This document shows positions 9,528 to 19,091 of a stretch of 64,000 nucleotides of DNA, one piece after another. The translations under genes were made by a program, and so were the position numbers. The stretch is from Conservatibacter flavescens (GTDB lineage: Bacteria > Pseudomonadota > Gammaproteobacteria > Enterobacterales > Pasteurellaceae). The DNA is taken from positions 248,001-312,000 of the forward strand of contig NZ_PHHA01000002.1 in the NCBI RefSeq assembly GCF_002795425.1, read 5' to 3'. The stretch's first letter is position 1. Each line of letters begins with the position of its first letter. The notes beneath the pieces were generated by a model that made no database searches, was not told the DNA's origin, and saw only the letters and a program-made list of their open reading frames with translations.

Positions 9528-10145
9528 GTGGAACTATTAATTAATTTCTTTACGGACTATGGCTACTTAGCGGTATTATTAGTATTGATTATCTGTGGTT
9601 TTGGCGTACCAATTCCTGAAGATATTACGCTTGTTTCAGGCGGAATTATTGCCGGTTTAGGTTATGCAAATCCACATATTATGTTAGCTGTCAGTATGTT
9701 TGGTGTGTTATTTGGTGACAGTATAATGTATTGGTTGGGGCGAATTTATGGCGCGAAAATCTTGCGTGTTCGTTTAGTACGTCGCTTCATAAACGTAAAA
9801 CGCCTTAGAATGGTACGTGAGAAATTTGAAAAATATGGTAATCGTGTTCTCTTTATTGCGCGGTTTCTTCCAGGATTAAGAGCGCCAATTTACATGATTT
9901 CCGGTATCACTCGTCGCATTAGCTATACCCGTTTTGTGTTAATTGACTTCTTTGCTGCCATTATCTCTGTACCAATTTGGGTTTATCTTGGCTATCATGG
10001 TGCGGCAAACTTAGATTGGATTGAACATCAAATCCGTAAAGGGCAAATGGGGGTTTATATTGTTATCGCCATTGTCGCCCTCTATCTCGTATTTAAAGTG
10101 TACCGCGCGAAAAAACGTAAACAAAATATGCAAACAGAAGATTAG
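9528..10145 (+). CDS. DedA-family inner-membrane protein
   Basis: A 205-residue polytopic membrane protein of the DedA/VTT family. Members are linked to membrane homeostasis and recycling of the lipid carrier undecaprenyl phosphate. The characteristic GxxxPIPED stretch (CGFGVPIPEDITL) and the arginine-containing FIARFLPGLRAP motif near residue 120 are visible. It starts at GTG 9528 with GGAAG a few bases upstream; I see no in-frame ATG nearby. The C-terminus is rich in Lys/Arg. Which DedA paralogue it is cannot be said. Confidence 0.9.
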   Translation: MELLINFFTDYGYLAVLLVLIICGFGVPIPEDITLVSGGIIAGLGYANPHIMLAVSMFGVLFGDSIMYWLGRIYGAKILRVRLVRRFINVKRLRMVREKFEKYGNRVLFIARFLPGLRAPIYMISGITRRISYTRFVLIDFFAAIISVPIWVYLGYHGAANLDWIEHQIRKGQMGVYIVIAIVALYLVFKVYRAKKRKQNMQTED

Positions 10146-10153
10146 TTTATTCC

Positions 10154-10184
10154 GGCTAGAAAGTAGACAATCCTCTTTCTAGCC
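10154..10184. terminator. Hairpin between dedA-family gene and recD, overlapping the recD stop
   Basis: Perfect 10-base stem GGCTAGAAAG / CTTTCTAGCC with an 11-base loop between convergent genes. There is no clear T-run on either side, so termination is likely but not proven. The stem covers the last codons of recD. Confidence 0.5.
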
Positions 10185-12087
10185 CACTTTGTCTTTGAGT
10201 TCTATTTTTCACCGCACTTTTCCAAATCTGCTCTTGTCCAAAAACAGTTAATTTAGATTTTGCACGTGTAACCGCGGTATAAACTAATTCTTTTGATAAC
10301 AATGGATTAAACTCTGTTGGTAAGATGAAGCAAGTATGTTCAAATTCAGATCCTTGCGATTTATGCACCGTCATTGCAAATGCCATTTCATGACTAGGTA
10401 CTCGGCTAGCTGGCAAGCTTCTGAATTGCTTTTCACCTTGCTCAAACCACACTCTTCCCTGCCCCTCTTCATCAACTAAAAATAACCCTATATCACCATT
10501 ATAAATCCCCACATTATTATCATTTTCTGTCACCATAATTGGCTTACCAATAAACCAATCTCTAGCATGAGTAAACTGAACTAATCTTTTTTGACGTAGT
10601 GCAAATGCGATATTTGTATTCAACGATTCTACGCCAAAATCGCCTCCACGAAGTGCGGTTAAAAATCGGCATCGATTAAAAAGCATAAAAATTTCACTCA
10701 CGACTTGAGGGGACATGACTTTATTTTGTTTAATCTTGAGTAAATATTCTTGATAAGTATCGACCGCACTTTTAATAATTTGTGCTAGCCCATAGGCGCT
10801 GTCTTGCTGATAACTAATAAATTCAATATCGTCATATTGTGAAAACAATGCATAACTTCGTACTTCTTGTTGAGAATTAATCGCTTTAGCTAAATGCCCA
10901 ATACCAGAAGCTTCATGGAAACGATAACTTTTACGTAAACTACATAAATAATCACCAATTGTAGCGGGATGCTTATTGACAGGAACATGCTCACCACTCG
11001 CGTGTTGTAAATATTGCGCTAAAGATGGACTATATCCATCTTGCTCAACTTGTTGCAAAAACTGCCCTAATTCTCCCAAAATCGCCCCTGCCTCTACAGA
11101 AGACAACTGATCTTTATCGCCTAATAAAATCAGCTTTGCATGATGGGGCAACGCGAGTAATAATTTAGCCATCATATTTAAATCAATCATGGAGGCCTCA
11201 TCAACCACCAATACATCAAGAGGCAATGGATTTGCGGCATGAAAATGAGTTCGTTCATTAAACGGATGTACACCTAATAAACGATGAAGCGTAGATGATT
11301 GCTCCGGTATTAACTTGTGTAATCCTGGTATAGCCGATGACTCTTGTGCTAACGTTCGTCTTAATGATTCTGTTAAACGAGCTGCAGCCTTACCCGTCGG
11401 GGCGACTAATTGAATGCGTAATAGCGGTAAATCTTTTACTTGTTGTAATAACTGCAAAGCTGCTAAAAGACGAAAGACAGTTGTTGTCTTGCCGGTACCG
11501 GGTCCGCCTGTAATCAAACAAAAAGGTTGTTTAATTGCTGTCGCTACTGCGACTTTTTGCCAGTTAACCTCGCTTTCTTGTACCGGAAACAATTGCGCTA
11601 AAATTTGCTGAATATGTGGTAAATCTGCTGAAAAATCTTGAGAATTTTGTACCGCTCTTTTCAAATAATCAATCACAACCCCTTCATCTTGCCAATAACG
11701 ATAGAGATAAATGGCATCAAATTGAAAGACAAAGGGCGCTTTTTTTTGTTTTGGCTCGGTTGTAAAGGCAATATGTTCTTGTAAAGCTGACTGCCACTGA
11801 GAAATCGGAAGATAATTAATTTTTTGTTGAATCAAGGCTTGATAGTCTTTATCCAAAGCACGATAAGTCAGCCCAAAAAAATTGTGTTCATTTTGCGCCT
11901 GTAAGAAAAAACAAGTATCTCCCTGTTGATTCGCGGCATAACAAAGCGCAGCGACTAAGATTGCAAGCTGTTGAATTTCTATTGGATAATTAAACGCTTG
12001 CTGTTTATCTGCAATCAATTTCGCAAAGTAAAACTCACCATCTCCAATAAGATGTTGCTGTCTAAGTTCATCTAGTAAGGTTAACAT
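10156..12087 (-). CDS. recD: Exodeoxyribonuclease V alpha subunit
   Basis: The fast 5'-3' helicase subunit of RecBCD, which processes double-strand DNA ends for recombination. The Walker A motif GGPGTGKTTT is at about residues 194-203. The Walker B region is VVDEASMIDL, and the superfamily-1B end motif AMTVHKSQGSEF lies near residue 570. Length (643) is normal. It begins 10 bases after the recB stop, so recB-recD are one unit. recC is not in this window; in H. influenzae it is also unlinked, as I recall. Confidence 0.96.
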   Translation of the reverse strand: MLTLLDELRQQHLIGDGEFYFAKLIADKQQAFNYPIEIQQLAILVAALCYAANQQGDTCFFLQAQNEHNFFGLTYRALDKDYQALIQQKINYLPISQWQSALQEHIAFTTEPKQKKAPFVFQFDAIYLYRYWQDEGVVIDYLKRAVQNSQDFSADLPHIQQILAQLFPVQESEVNWQKVAVATAIKQPFCLITGGPGTGKTTTVFRLLAALQLLQQVKDLPLLRIQLVAPTGKAAARLTESLRRTLAQESSAIPGLHKLIPEQSSTLHRLLGVHPFNERTHFHAANPLPLDVLVVDEASMIDLNMMAKLLLALPHHAKLILLGDKDQLSSVEAGAILGELGQFLQQVEQDGYSPSLAQYLQHASGEHVPVNKHPATIGDYLCSLRKSYRFHEASGIGHLAKAINSQQEVRSYALFSQYDDIEFISYQQDSAYGLAQIIKSAVDTYQEYLLKIKQNKVMSPQVVSEIFMLFNRCRFLTALRGGDFGVESLNTNIAFALRQKRLVQFTHARDWFIGKPIMVTENDNNVGIYNGDIGLFLVDEEGQGRVWFEQGEKQFRSLPASRVPSHEMAFAMTVHKSQGSEFEHTCFILPTEFNPLLSKELVYTAVTRAKSKLTVFGQEQIWKSAVKNRTQRQSGLERGLSTF

Positions 12088-12097
12088 TCCCTTCCTC

Positions 12098-15000
12098 TTA
12101 AAATAATGCGTCTAACGCTTTGATTAACGCAAAATCCGGTTTATCTGTATAAACACCATAATCGTCATTAAGGCCGTTCATACCTCGCAAAAACAAATAA
12201 AATACCCCACCAAAATCACGCTCATAATCATAGTTGACATCGCGCTGCGTTAAATAGCGATGTAATGCCACCGTATATAATAAATATTGCAAATCATAAT
12301 GCTCATCAAGCATATAACGTTCTAATGCCGCCTGCTCATAATGTTGCGGTGCATGGCCAAGATAATTAGATTTATAATCTACAATATAGTATTGACCATT
12401 ATGACGAAAGACTAAATCTATAAAGCCACGCACCATTCCTTGTAAGCTATCAAAGCAAAACGGTTCACGAGGGAGATGGTATTGTTGTAATAATTGATTA
12501 AATACAGATAAATTAAAATCTTGTTTCAATTTAAGATAAAATTGTAATTCTCGTAGCGTATTTTGTTGCGTAATCTGTGATAAATTTAGTCCTTTTTTAT
12601 TTAATGGTGTTTCAACAATACGTTGTAACCACTGTTTTACAGGGAAAGACCAATCCTCAGGATTTAATTTTAACTCATCACAAATCTGTTCTACAGCTTC
12701 CTCACTCACTTTTTGTTCAAATTGGCAATGTTCAAAATAATTGTGTAGCGCGATACCGGTTTGTGCGCCTTGAGGAAAATCAAAAGGCGAATGCTGCTCA
12801 GGATAATCCCACACAGATTCTTTTTCTAAATGAAGAGATAATGAAATAAGGCTTTCCCCTTGGGCCATATCATGATCTTGTGCTTCATCATAAAAATCCG
12901 TATGTCGAACATTTTGTCGGATAAAAGTCGATTTTAATCTTTCATGTTGACGACTTAATGCCGTAAAACTACTAATTTGCCAATGTCTTTCGATTTTGCC
13001 ATGAAAATAACGAGGCTGCAGATCTGAAATCACCGGTTTGGGAATCCATGCTAAGGGCTGCAGATCATCAATAGACATAATATCTTGTGGCGCAACAAAA
13101 TGTTGTAAATAGTCTTGTGTTTGAATATCTTGGGATAAGAGATATTTTTCTCCAATCTCTCCTTGGGTCAGCGTATATAAGAATGCACTCCACTTATCCG
13201 CCCCTTTGCCTTTGTGTATAAACTCTCTCGGCAATGTCATTGCTATTTGATATTTAGCACGGGTGAGCGCAACATATAATAAACGCATTTCTTCAGCCAT
13301 ATTTTCATGTAAAATTTGCTCAGAATGCTGCTGCTCAATATCCCAAAGTATTTGTTTTTTCTCATTGGAATGATAGGTAGAAATCACGCTCTCTGAATTT
13401 CTCATTCCCTGCCCAACAAACGGTAGCCAAACAAGATCATACTCTAAACCTTTTGATTTATGAAACGTCACAATTTTCACTAAATCCTGTTCGCTTTCCA
13501 ATCGAATTTGGCGTTCATCTTGACTCTCATCTTCTCTTAATTGCCGTTCAAACCAACGCAATAATGCCATCTCATTTTCATTTAATGGGGAAGTTTGTTG
13601 CAATAATTCTGCTAGATGCAAAATATTGGTCAATCTTCTTTCGCCGTTACTTTGACTCAACAATTTTGCAGAAATATTCTCCTGCAAAAAAAGTTGATGA
13701 AGCATAGCCAATACGCCTTGATATTGCCAAACCCGTTGATATTTTAGAAAACGCTCAACCCATAGTTCCCAAGTATTTTCGTGGAATTTTATACGTTGAA
13801 TTTCAGCTGATGTCAGAGCAAATAACGAGGTGGAAATGGCATTTAGAATATGGCGCTCATGAAACGGATTCAAACAAGCGGTTAAAATTAAAGCCATTTC
13901 TTTCGCTTCTTTGGTGTGGAATACATTTTTATCATCAGATAAATATACTGATGCTATACCCAATTGGCCCAACGCCTCTTTAATTAGCTCCGCCTCACGC
14001 CAGTTACGCACTAAAACCGCGATATTTTTACCCGTAATCGGCGTTTGATTTAATAATGCGCTTTGTTGCTCGCCATAATACAACCAATGCTGAATAGAAG
14101 TGGCACATGCTTGAGCAAAGTTTGCTTTATCATGGCTGTCCGCTAAATAACACACCCATGGAGACTGGATATGGCCATTGATTGTAAAATTCAGCTCTCG
14201 CTGCGCTTCCACAGGAATAAAATCAATCTCGGAATATAAAAAAGCATTTGGGAAGGCAAACAATTGATTCACCGTTTGCACTAATGCCGCACTCGAGCGC
14301 CAATTTTTATTTAAATTAAACCGCTCTTTTGCTTGATGAGCCGCATTTAAATAGGTAAAAATATCTGCGCCACGAAATTTATAAATGGCCTGCTTAGGAT
14401 CCCCTATCATAATAAATCCACAACTTTCCGGCGGATTTTCCAAATAAATTTTGGCAAAAATTTGGTATTGAATATTATCCGTATCTTGAAACTCATCAAT
14501 CATTGCAAAAGGATATTGCTTTTGAATAAGCTCGGCCAACATCTTACCCTGCTCAGACAATAAAGCATGATATAGAATCATTAATAAATCATCAAAATTC
14601 TTTTGCTGGTGATTTAACTTGTAATCCAATAAAGCTTGGCGCACGCCATTTAAATAATGCCAATACAAAACTTGTACATATAGGGGGAGGTATTGTTGAT
14701 TTTCGATGACCTCATCGACTAATTCAAAAATTGGATGTTCTATTGGAGCTGCGCCTTCTTCGGTATAATATTCACGCAGTTGTTTTTGACTAAAATATTT
14801 CGTTAATGCTTCAGGCAAAGACATTTCTTCAGAATTCGCCCATGTCTGAATTTGTTTTAACCAATTCGGTACTAAATTCGCTTTAAAGGAAGTTCGCTTT
14901 AAACGTTTTGGTATCCCTTTTTTATAATCTCGTTGAATTTCCGTAAGAATGATGGTTTCAACCTCTGTAAAATGTTCTTTCCACTGCTGTTTTAACTGAC

Positions 15001-15724
15001 TGGTTTTACCAAATAACGGCTCAATATACTGCGCGATAAACTCATCTAGCGTTAAATTAAATAAGTGCGGTTGATTTGAGGAAAGTTTTAACGGCTCGCC
15101 TGTAAGATGGGCGTTGATTTTTTTTAATACATGTTGAGGTGACACTAAGTGTTCATGGATAAATTGACTCGCATTTAAAGATAAACCATAGTAATGCTTA
15201 CGCCAATAATCATTAGCGTACTTTGTCTTTAAATCGGATTCATCTTTATTTAACTCTAAATTAAAATGTACCCCTGAATGAACCGCATATTGCATAAGAA
15301 TACGGCGACAAAAGCCATGAATCGTATAAATAGCCGCCATATCCATATTTTGCTCTGCCAACGTTAAACGCTGAATGGCTAACGGTAAGTCAGTTATTTG
15401 ATTAACGAGTTGAGCTAAAAAAGGACTATCATCAAAAAGAGTAATATCTTGGTGTTGTTGGTAGTGAACAAATTTTTGCTTCGCTTCTGTAACACGTTCA
15501 CGAATATTTTTTTTCAGTTCTTCTGTCGAGGCTTCTGTAAAAGTTACCACTAAGATTTGCTCAACATTAAGCGCTTCAGGAAAATTATTCTCTCCTACTT
15601 GCAATAATAAACGCAAATATAAAGAAACCATCGTATAAGTTTTACCTGTGCCGGCTGATGCTTCGACCAAACATACGGAGTTGAGCGGTAAAGAAATGGG
15701 ATTAAGTGCGGTCGTTTTTGTCAT
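12098..15724 (-). CDS. recB: Exodeoxyribonuclease V beta subunit
   Basis: The 3'-5' helicase and nuclease subunit of RecBCD; 1208 residues, normal for the family. The UvrD-like Walker A motif is EASAGTGKTYT (residues 21-31), the Walker B/DExx motif is DEFQDTD (410-416), and the RecB-type nuclease motif is GFIDLVF...DYKSN (aspartates near 1103 and 1116). Helicase motif VTFHKSKGLEYDLVW is also present. The start is ATG 15724. A GC-rich hairpin lies between it and the upstream DsrE gene. Two perfect uptake signals fall inside the coding region. Confidence 0.97.
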   Translation of the reverse strand: MTKTTALNPISLPLNSVCLVEASAGTGKTYTMVSLYLRLLLQVGENNFPEALNVEQILVVTFTEASTEELKKNIRERVTEAKQKFVHYQQHQDITLFDDSPFLAQLVNQITDLPLAIQRLTLAEQNMDMAAIYTIHGFCRRILMQYAVHSGVHFNLELNKDESDLKTKYANDYWRKHYYGLSLNASQFIHEHLVSPQHVLKKINAHLTGEPLKLSSNQPHLFNLTLDEFIAQYIEPLFGKTSQLKQQWKEHFTEVETIILTEIQRDYKKGIPKRLKRTSFKANLVPNWLKQIQTWANSEEMSLPEALTKYFSQKQLREYYTEEGAAPIEHPIFELVDEVIENQQYLPLYVQVLYWHYLNGVRQALLDYKLNHQQKNFDDLLMILYHALLSEQGKMLAELIQKQYPFAMIDEFQDTDNIQYQIFAKIYLENPPESCGFIMIGDPKQAIYKFRGADIFTYLNAAHQAKERFNLNKNWRSSAALVQTVNQLFAFPNAFLYSEIDFIPVEAQRELNFTINGHIQSPWVCYLADSHDKANFAQACATSIQHWLYYGEQQSALLNQTPITGKNIAVLVRNWREAELIKEALGQLGIASVYLSDDKNVFHTKEAKEMALILTACLNPFHERHILNAISTSLFALTSAEIQRIKFHENTWELWVERFLKYQRVWQYQGVLAMLHQLFLQENISAKLLSQSNGERRLTNILHLAELLQQTSPLNENEMALLRWFERQLREDESQDERQIRLESEQDLVKIVTFHKSKGLEYDLVWLPFVGQGMRNSESVISTYHSNEKKQILWDIEQQHSEQILHENMAEEMRLLYVALTRAKYQIAMTLPREFIHKGKGADKWSAFLYTLTQGEIGEKYLLSQDIQTQDYLQHFVAPQDIMSIDDLQPLAWIPKPVISDLQPRYFHGKIERHWQISSFTALSRQHERLKSTFIRQNVRHTDFYDEAQDHDMAQGESLISLSLHLEKESVWDYPEQHSPFDFPQGAQTGIALHNYFEHCQFEQKVSEEAVEQICDELKLNPEDWSFPVKQWLQRIVETPLNKKGLNLSQITQQNTLRELQFYLKLKQDFNLSVFNQLLQQYHLPREPFCFDSLQGMVRGFIDLVFRHNGQYYIVDYKSNYLGHAPQHYEQAALERYMLDEHYDLQYLLYTVALHRYLTQRDVNYDYERDFGGVFYLFLRGMNGLNDDYGVYTDKPDFALIKALDALF

Positions 15725-15736
15725 TATTTTATTAAA

Positions 15737-15756
15737 GGGGGCAGTTTTCCTCCCCC
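15737..15756 (-). terminator. Possible terminator/attenuator between dsrE-like gene and recB
   Basis: On the minus strand GGGGG-AGGAAAACTG-CCCCC is followed by TTTAAT. It lies 17 bases after the upstream gene and 13 bases before the recB start. The short stem and T-run suggest a partial stop. Confidence 0.45.
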
Positions 15757-15772
15757 ATTTCCATTAGAATCA

Positions 15773-16129
15773 TTAAAAATTGATTACTTTATCTGCCCAC
15801 AATGTCCAGGCCGACACATCGTCCAGTGTGCCAAGTGTCACACCCTCTGCGAGAGGAAGCTGCGCGATACCTCGCGCTTTAGTACAAGTTGTACATAGCT
15901 TAACTTCTGCGCCTTGCGCCGTTAATATTTCCATTATCTGCTGAATATTGGCGCCATCTTTAGGATCTTGTCCAGCCAATCCAGCTAATACAGAGTCAGA
16001 AAAACAAAAAATTTTTAATGCAATTTCTTTACCATATTCCTCTTGCAAATTGACTGCAAGACGCAATCCATTAAAACTTTTTTCTGAACCATAAGGCGAT
16101 TCATTTAAAATAAATAGCAACTTTTGCAT
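15773..16129 (-). CDS. DsrE-family protein (YchN-like)
   Basis: A 118-residue protein of the DsrE/DsrF-like fold. It opens with LLFILNESPYGSEKSFNGLRLA, split here as LLFILNESPYGSEK then SFNGLRLA. A conserved cysteine pair is in LCTTCTKARG (about residues 78-87). Relatives form small homo-oligomers and some relay sulfur in tRNA thiolation. For the YchN branch no firm role is established, so I give none. It starts 1 base after the permease stop codon upstream and is probably co-transcribed with it. Confidence 0.8.
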   Translation of the reverse strand: MQKLLFILNESPYGSEKSFNGLRLAVNLQEEYGKEIALKIFCFSDSVLAGLAGQDPKDGANIQQIMEILTAQGAEVKLCTTCTKARGIAQLPLAEGVTLGTLDDVSAWTLWADKVINF

Positions 16130-16130
16130 A

Positions 16131-17441
16131 TTAACCTACCCAAATAAATTTAATTAAAAATAAGATAGACACGACAGCAACAGGCGCATTAATTTCTTTA
16201 AAACGTCCTGTTGCAGCTTTCATCACGCAATAAGAAATAAAACCAAATGCAATACCTTCTGTGATGGAATAAGTAAATGGCATCATAGCTGCCGTGATAA
16301 AGGCGGGAGTGGCTTCAGTCAAATCGTTCCATTCCACTTTGATTAAACTTGATGCCATTAAAATACCCACGAATACTAGAGAACCGGCCGTTGCATAAGG
16401 TGGCACAACTGCTGCAAGTGGTGAAAAGAAAATAGTTAGAAGAAATAAAACGCCAACAACTACTGCTGTTAATCCCGTGCGACCACCTACAGACACGCCT
16501 GAACCACTTTCAATATAAGTACTGATGGCTGATGTTCCCATATAGGATCCGACAACCGCACTCGTACTATCCACCAATAATGCCTGTTTCATTTTTGGGA
16601 AACGCCCTTTTTCATCTACGATACCAGCCTTGTCCGTTACTGCAATTAGCGTACCAGATGAGTCAAATAAATTTACTAACATAAAAGAGAAAATAATCCC
16701 AATTAATGCAGTATCCAACGCGCCTGCCACATCAACTTCACCAACAACCGCTCCAAGACTCGGCGGCATAGAAATAACACCATTAAATTGTACAGCTGGG
16801 TCAAATTGCAATGCAAGGGCTGTCACAACTACAATAGACACTAAAACACCGGAGTGATAACCTTTTGCCGCCATTGCAACAATAATAAAGAAGCCTAACA
16901 CGCCCATGAGTAATTGTGGAGAATGTAAGTCGCCAACCGTCACTAATGTTGCCGCATTTGCCACAACCAATCCCATATTTTTAAAACCAATTAAGGCAAT
17001 AAATAAGCCGATTCCAGCGCCAATTCCTACACGTAATCCCAGTGGAATAGAAGACATTAACCAATAGCGAATTTGGAGTAAAGTTAAGATGAATAGTCCT
17101 ATAGAGCCCCAAAAAATTGTCCCCATACCCACTTGCCATGAATAGCCTAATTTGGATACCACCACATAAGCAAAAAAGGCATTTAATCCCATCGCAGGCG
17201 CAAGAGCAATAGGTAAATTACTGAATAATCCCATCGCAATAGTACCAAATGCTGCGATTAAACAGGTGGTCACAAATACAACTTGGGTATCCATACCGGT
17301 TACGCCTAAAATTGACGGATTGACAAATACAATATAGACCATTGTGAAAAACGTCGTAATGCCCGCAATTACTTCCGTTTTCACTGATGTATTTTTTTCT
17401 TGCAGTTTAAAGAATTTATTAAGAAATGAAGAATTTTCCAT
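16131..17441 (-). CDS. NCS2-family purine permease (AzgA-like)
   Basis: A 436-residue membrane protein with about a dozen hydrophobic segments, of the adenine/guanine/hypoxanthine branch of NCS2. Diagnostic stretches are GLNAFFAYVVV near residue 90 and NLFDSSGTLIAV near residue 265, which correspond to the conserved substrate- and proton-site regions. I start at ATG 17441 (MENSSFLNKF). The frame is open to 17516 upstream, but those extra residues look non-conserved and no ribosome site precedes them. No purine riboswitch is visible in the roughly 100 bases upstream. The exact base transported is unknown. Confidence 0.88.
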   Translation of the reverse strand: MENSSFLNKFFKLQEKNTSVKTEVIAGITTFFTMVYIVFVNPSILGVTGMDTQVVFVTTCLIAAFGTIAMGLFSNLPIALAPAMGLNAFFAYVVVSKLGYSWQVGMGTIFWGSIGLFILTLLQIRYWLMSSIPLGLRVGIGAGIGLFIALIGFKNMGLVVANAATLVTVGDLHSPQLLMGVLGFFIIVAMAAKGYHSGVLVSIVVVTALALQFDPAVQFNGVISMPPSLGAVVGEVDVAGALDTALIGIIFSFMLVNLFDSSGTLIAVTDKAGIVDEKGRFPKMKQALLVDSTSAVVGSYMGTSAISTYIESGSGVSVGGRTGLTAVVVGVLFLLTIFFSPLAAVVPPYATAGSLVFVGILMASSLIKVEWNDLTEATPAFITAAMMPFTYSITEGIAFGFISYCVMKAATGRFKEINAPVAVVSILFLIKFIWVG

Positions 17442-17542
17442 TGTTTTTTCCATTAGGTTAAAGAAAGACAAATGAAAAACATCTAAGAAGGGTGTTTTTC
17501 CCTCAGATTCTAACAAAAACCTAAGGGATATGCGATCAATTT

Positions 17543-18508
17543 TTAATAACCTTGTTGATAAATCGCTTCTAATAATTTTACCGCGATAAACGCTTGTGCA
17601 AAACGTTGTTCATCACTCACTGACCAAAAACTCAGTCCATTTTCCACCGCACTTAACTGACTAATATGTAAAGCAACGGTCTCTTCATAATTCTCCACTT
17701 CACCATTAGTAACCGGTGTAATAAGCGTGTCATGATATTCAATAAAATCATGCATTTTCCAGTTTTCCATGAGCGTATTGGCTGTCAATTCATAATCAGA
17801 CAATACGGTGACCATTTGAGCCAAACCGTAAAATACCGGTGTTTGCACTTGGTGAAAAATCACATTATTTAACTGTGGAAAGATTTTTTGTAACTGTAAG
17901 GTTAAATTTCCATTATGGCTAGGGAATACATCAAAAGCTAAACGTTGTTGATCTTCATCAAGGGGAATACCGTTTAATAACTGTGCAGTCTGACCAACTA
18001 ATTTACCAACGGTTTCATTACTTATATAAGCTGCCGGTAACAAGCTTGTGACGATAACTTGCTGAACATTTTCATCTGCCAGATCGGCCAATGCTAACGC
18101 CAATTGCGTGGTTTGCGGGTCTGGCAATGACACAATGTGACGTTGTCTCAAATTAATCAGTTGTTGTTCATTTACGCTAGGCACCACCACTGGTACATCA
18201 GATAAAATAGAACAAACACCTTTCACATCAATAACAACCACACCTTGTTCTGTCACTTTCGCTAGATGTGAAGCATGTGAAACCTCTCCAGCAAATAACA
18301 AATAGTTTACACAAGTCCAATCAATGTCATCCATACTTTGTTGCATGACAGTTTTTCCTTTAAAGCGTAAACCTTGTTCTTCATTAAATGGGTAAATTTC
18401 TGCTACCGTCAATTGCGCGATATCCAATTCACTTTGCGCCAAAAAATCCGCTATTTTCTCAGCAAGGGAAAACTCTGCTGCAATCACAATATTTATATTT
18501 GAACTCAT
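17543..18508 (-). CDS. usg: Usg-like aspartate-semialdehyde dehydrogenase paralogue, probably not catalytic
   Basis: A 321-residue relative of aspartate-semialdehyde dehydrogenase. The C-terminal dimerisation part is recognisable: GQTAQLLNG, then AFDVFPSHNG and later VQTPVFYGLAQMV. The active-site cysteine normally found before this region is replaced: I see TSLLPAAYIS and no cysteine there. That is the pattern of E. coli Usg, whose role is unknown. I start at ATG 18508 because GGAGAATAAG precedes it; the ATG at 18520 overlaps that ribosome site. An uptake signal lies in the coding region. Confidence 0.75.
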   Translation of the reverse strand: MSSNINIVIAAEFSLAEKIADFLAQSELDIAQLTVAEIYPFNEEQGLRFKGKTVMQQSMDDIDWTCVNYLLFAGEVSHASHLAKVTEQGVVVIDVKGVCSILSDVPVVVPSVNEQQLINLRQRHIVSLPDPQTTQLALALADLADENVQQVIVTSLLPAAYISNETVGKLVGQTAQLLNGIPLDEDQQRLAFDVFPSHNGNLTLQLQKIFPQLNNVIFHQVQTPVFYGLAQMVTVLSDYELTANTLMENWKMHDFIEYHDTLITPVTNGEVENYEETVALHISQLSAVENGLSFWSVSDEQRFAQAFIAVKLLEAIYQQGY

Positions 18509-18565
18509 CTTATTCTCCATTGTAAAATAATTCGCATATTTTACGAGAAAAAGGAGTAAGAGGCT

Positions 18566-19039
18566 ATGACACCTGCTGTCGATCTACTAAAAAAACACAA
18601 AATTAATTTTATGCTCCACCCTTACGAACACGATCCAAATAATACAAACTTTGGTGAAGAAGCTGTCGAAAAATTAGGTATCGACCCAAATCAAACCTTT
18701 AAAACATTACTCATTGCAGAAAATGGCGATCAGAAAAAACTGGCGGTCATGATTGTGCCAGTTTCTCATCATTTAAGTTTAAAAAAGGCGGCAAAGGCTT
18801 TAGGTGTAAAAAAAGCTGATATGGCAGATAAAAATATTGCGCAAAAAACGACGGGGTATTTGCTCGGCGGGATCAGTCCTTTAGGCCAAAAAAAACGTTT
18901 ACCTACAGTTATCGATCAAAGTGCGGTCGATTTTCCCACAATTTTTGTCTCGGGCGGTAAACGTGGATTAGATATTGAGCTTGCACCACAAGATTTGGCT
19001 ACGTTATTAAATGCAAAATTTGAAGATATCTTAGAATAA
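18566..19039 (+). CDS. ybaK: Cys-tRNA(Pro) deacylase YbaK
   Basis: Trans-editing enzyme that removes cysteine wrongly attached to tRNA-Pro. The 157-residue protein matches the YbaK/EbsC family along its length, including [26 protein letters not shown], the key lysine in [10 protein letters not shown] (about residue 47) and [11 protein letters not shown] near the end. The H. influenzae orthologue (HI1434) is the founding structure of the family. The start is supported by AAGGAG upstream. Divergent from usg with 57 bases between them. Confidence 0.96.
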   Translation: MTPAVDLLKKHKINFMLHPYEHDPNNTNFGEEAVEKLGIDPNQTFKTLLIAENGDQKKLAVMIVPVSHHLSLKKAAKALGVKKADMADKNIAQKTTGYLLGGISPLGQKKRLPTVIDQSAVDFPTIFVSGGKRGLDIELAPQDLATLLNAKFEDILE

Positions 19040-19064
19040 AAATAGCCCTAATAACAGGCTATTT
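19040..19064 (+). terminator. Weak terminator after ybaK
   Basis: AAATAGCC-CTAATAACA-GGCTATTT: 8-base stem with a 9-base loop. It starts at the base after the ybaK stop codon, with only a short T-run. Confidence 0.6.
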
Positions 19065-19091
19065 CTAAACTGATATGCGCGAACCCTAATA

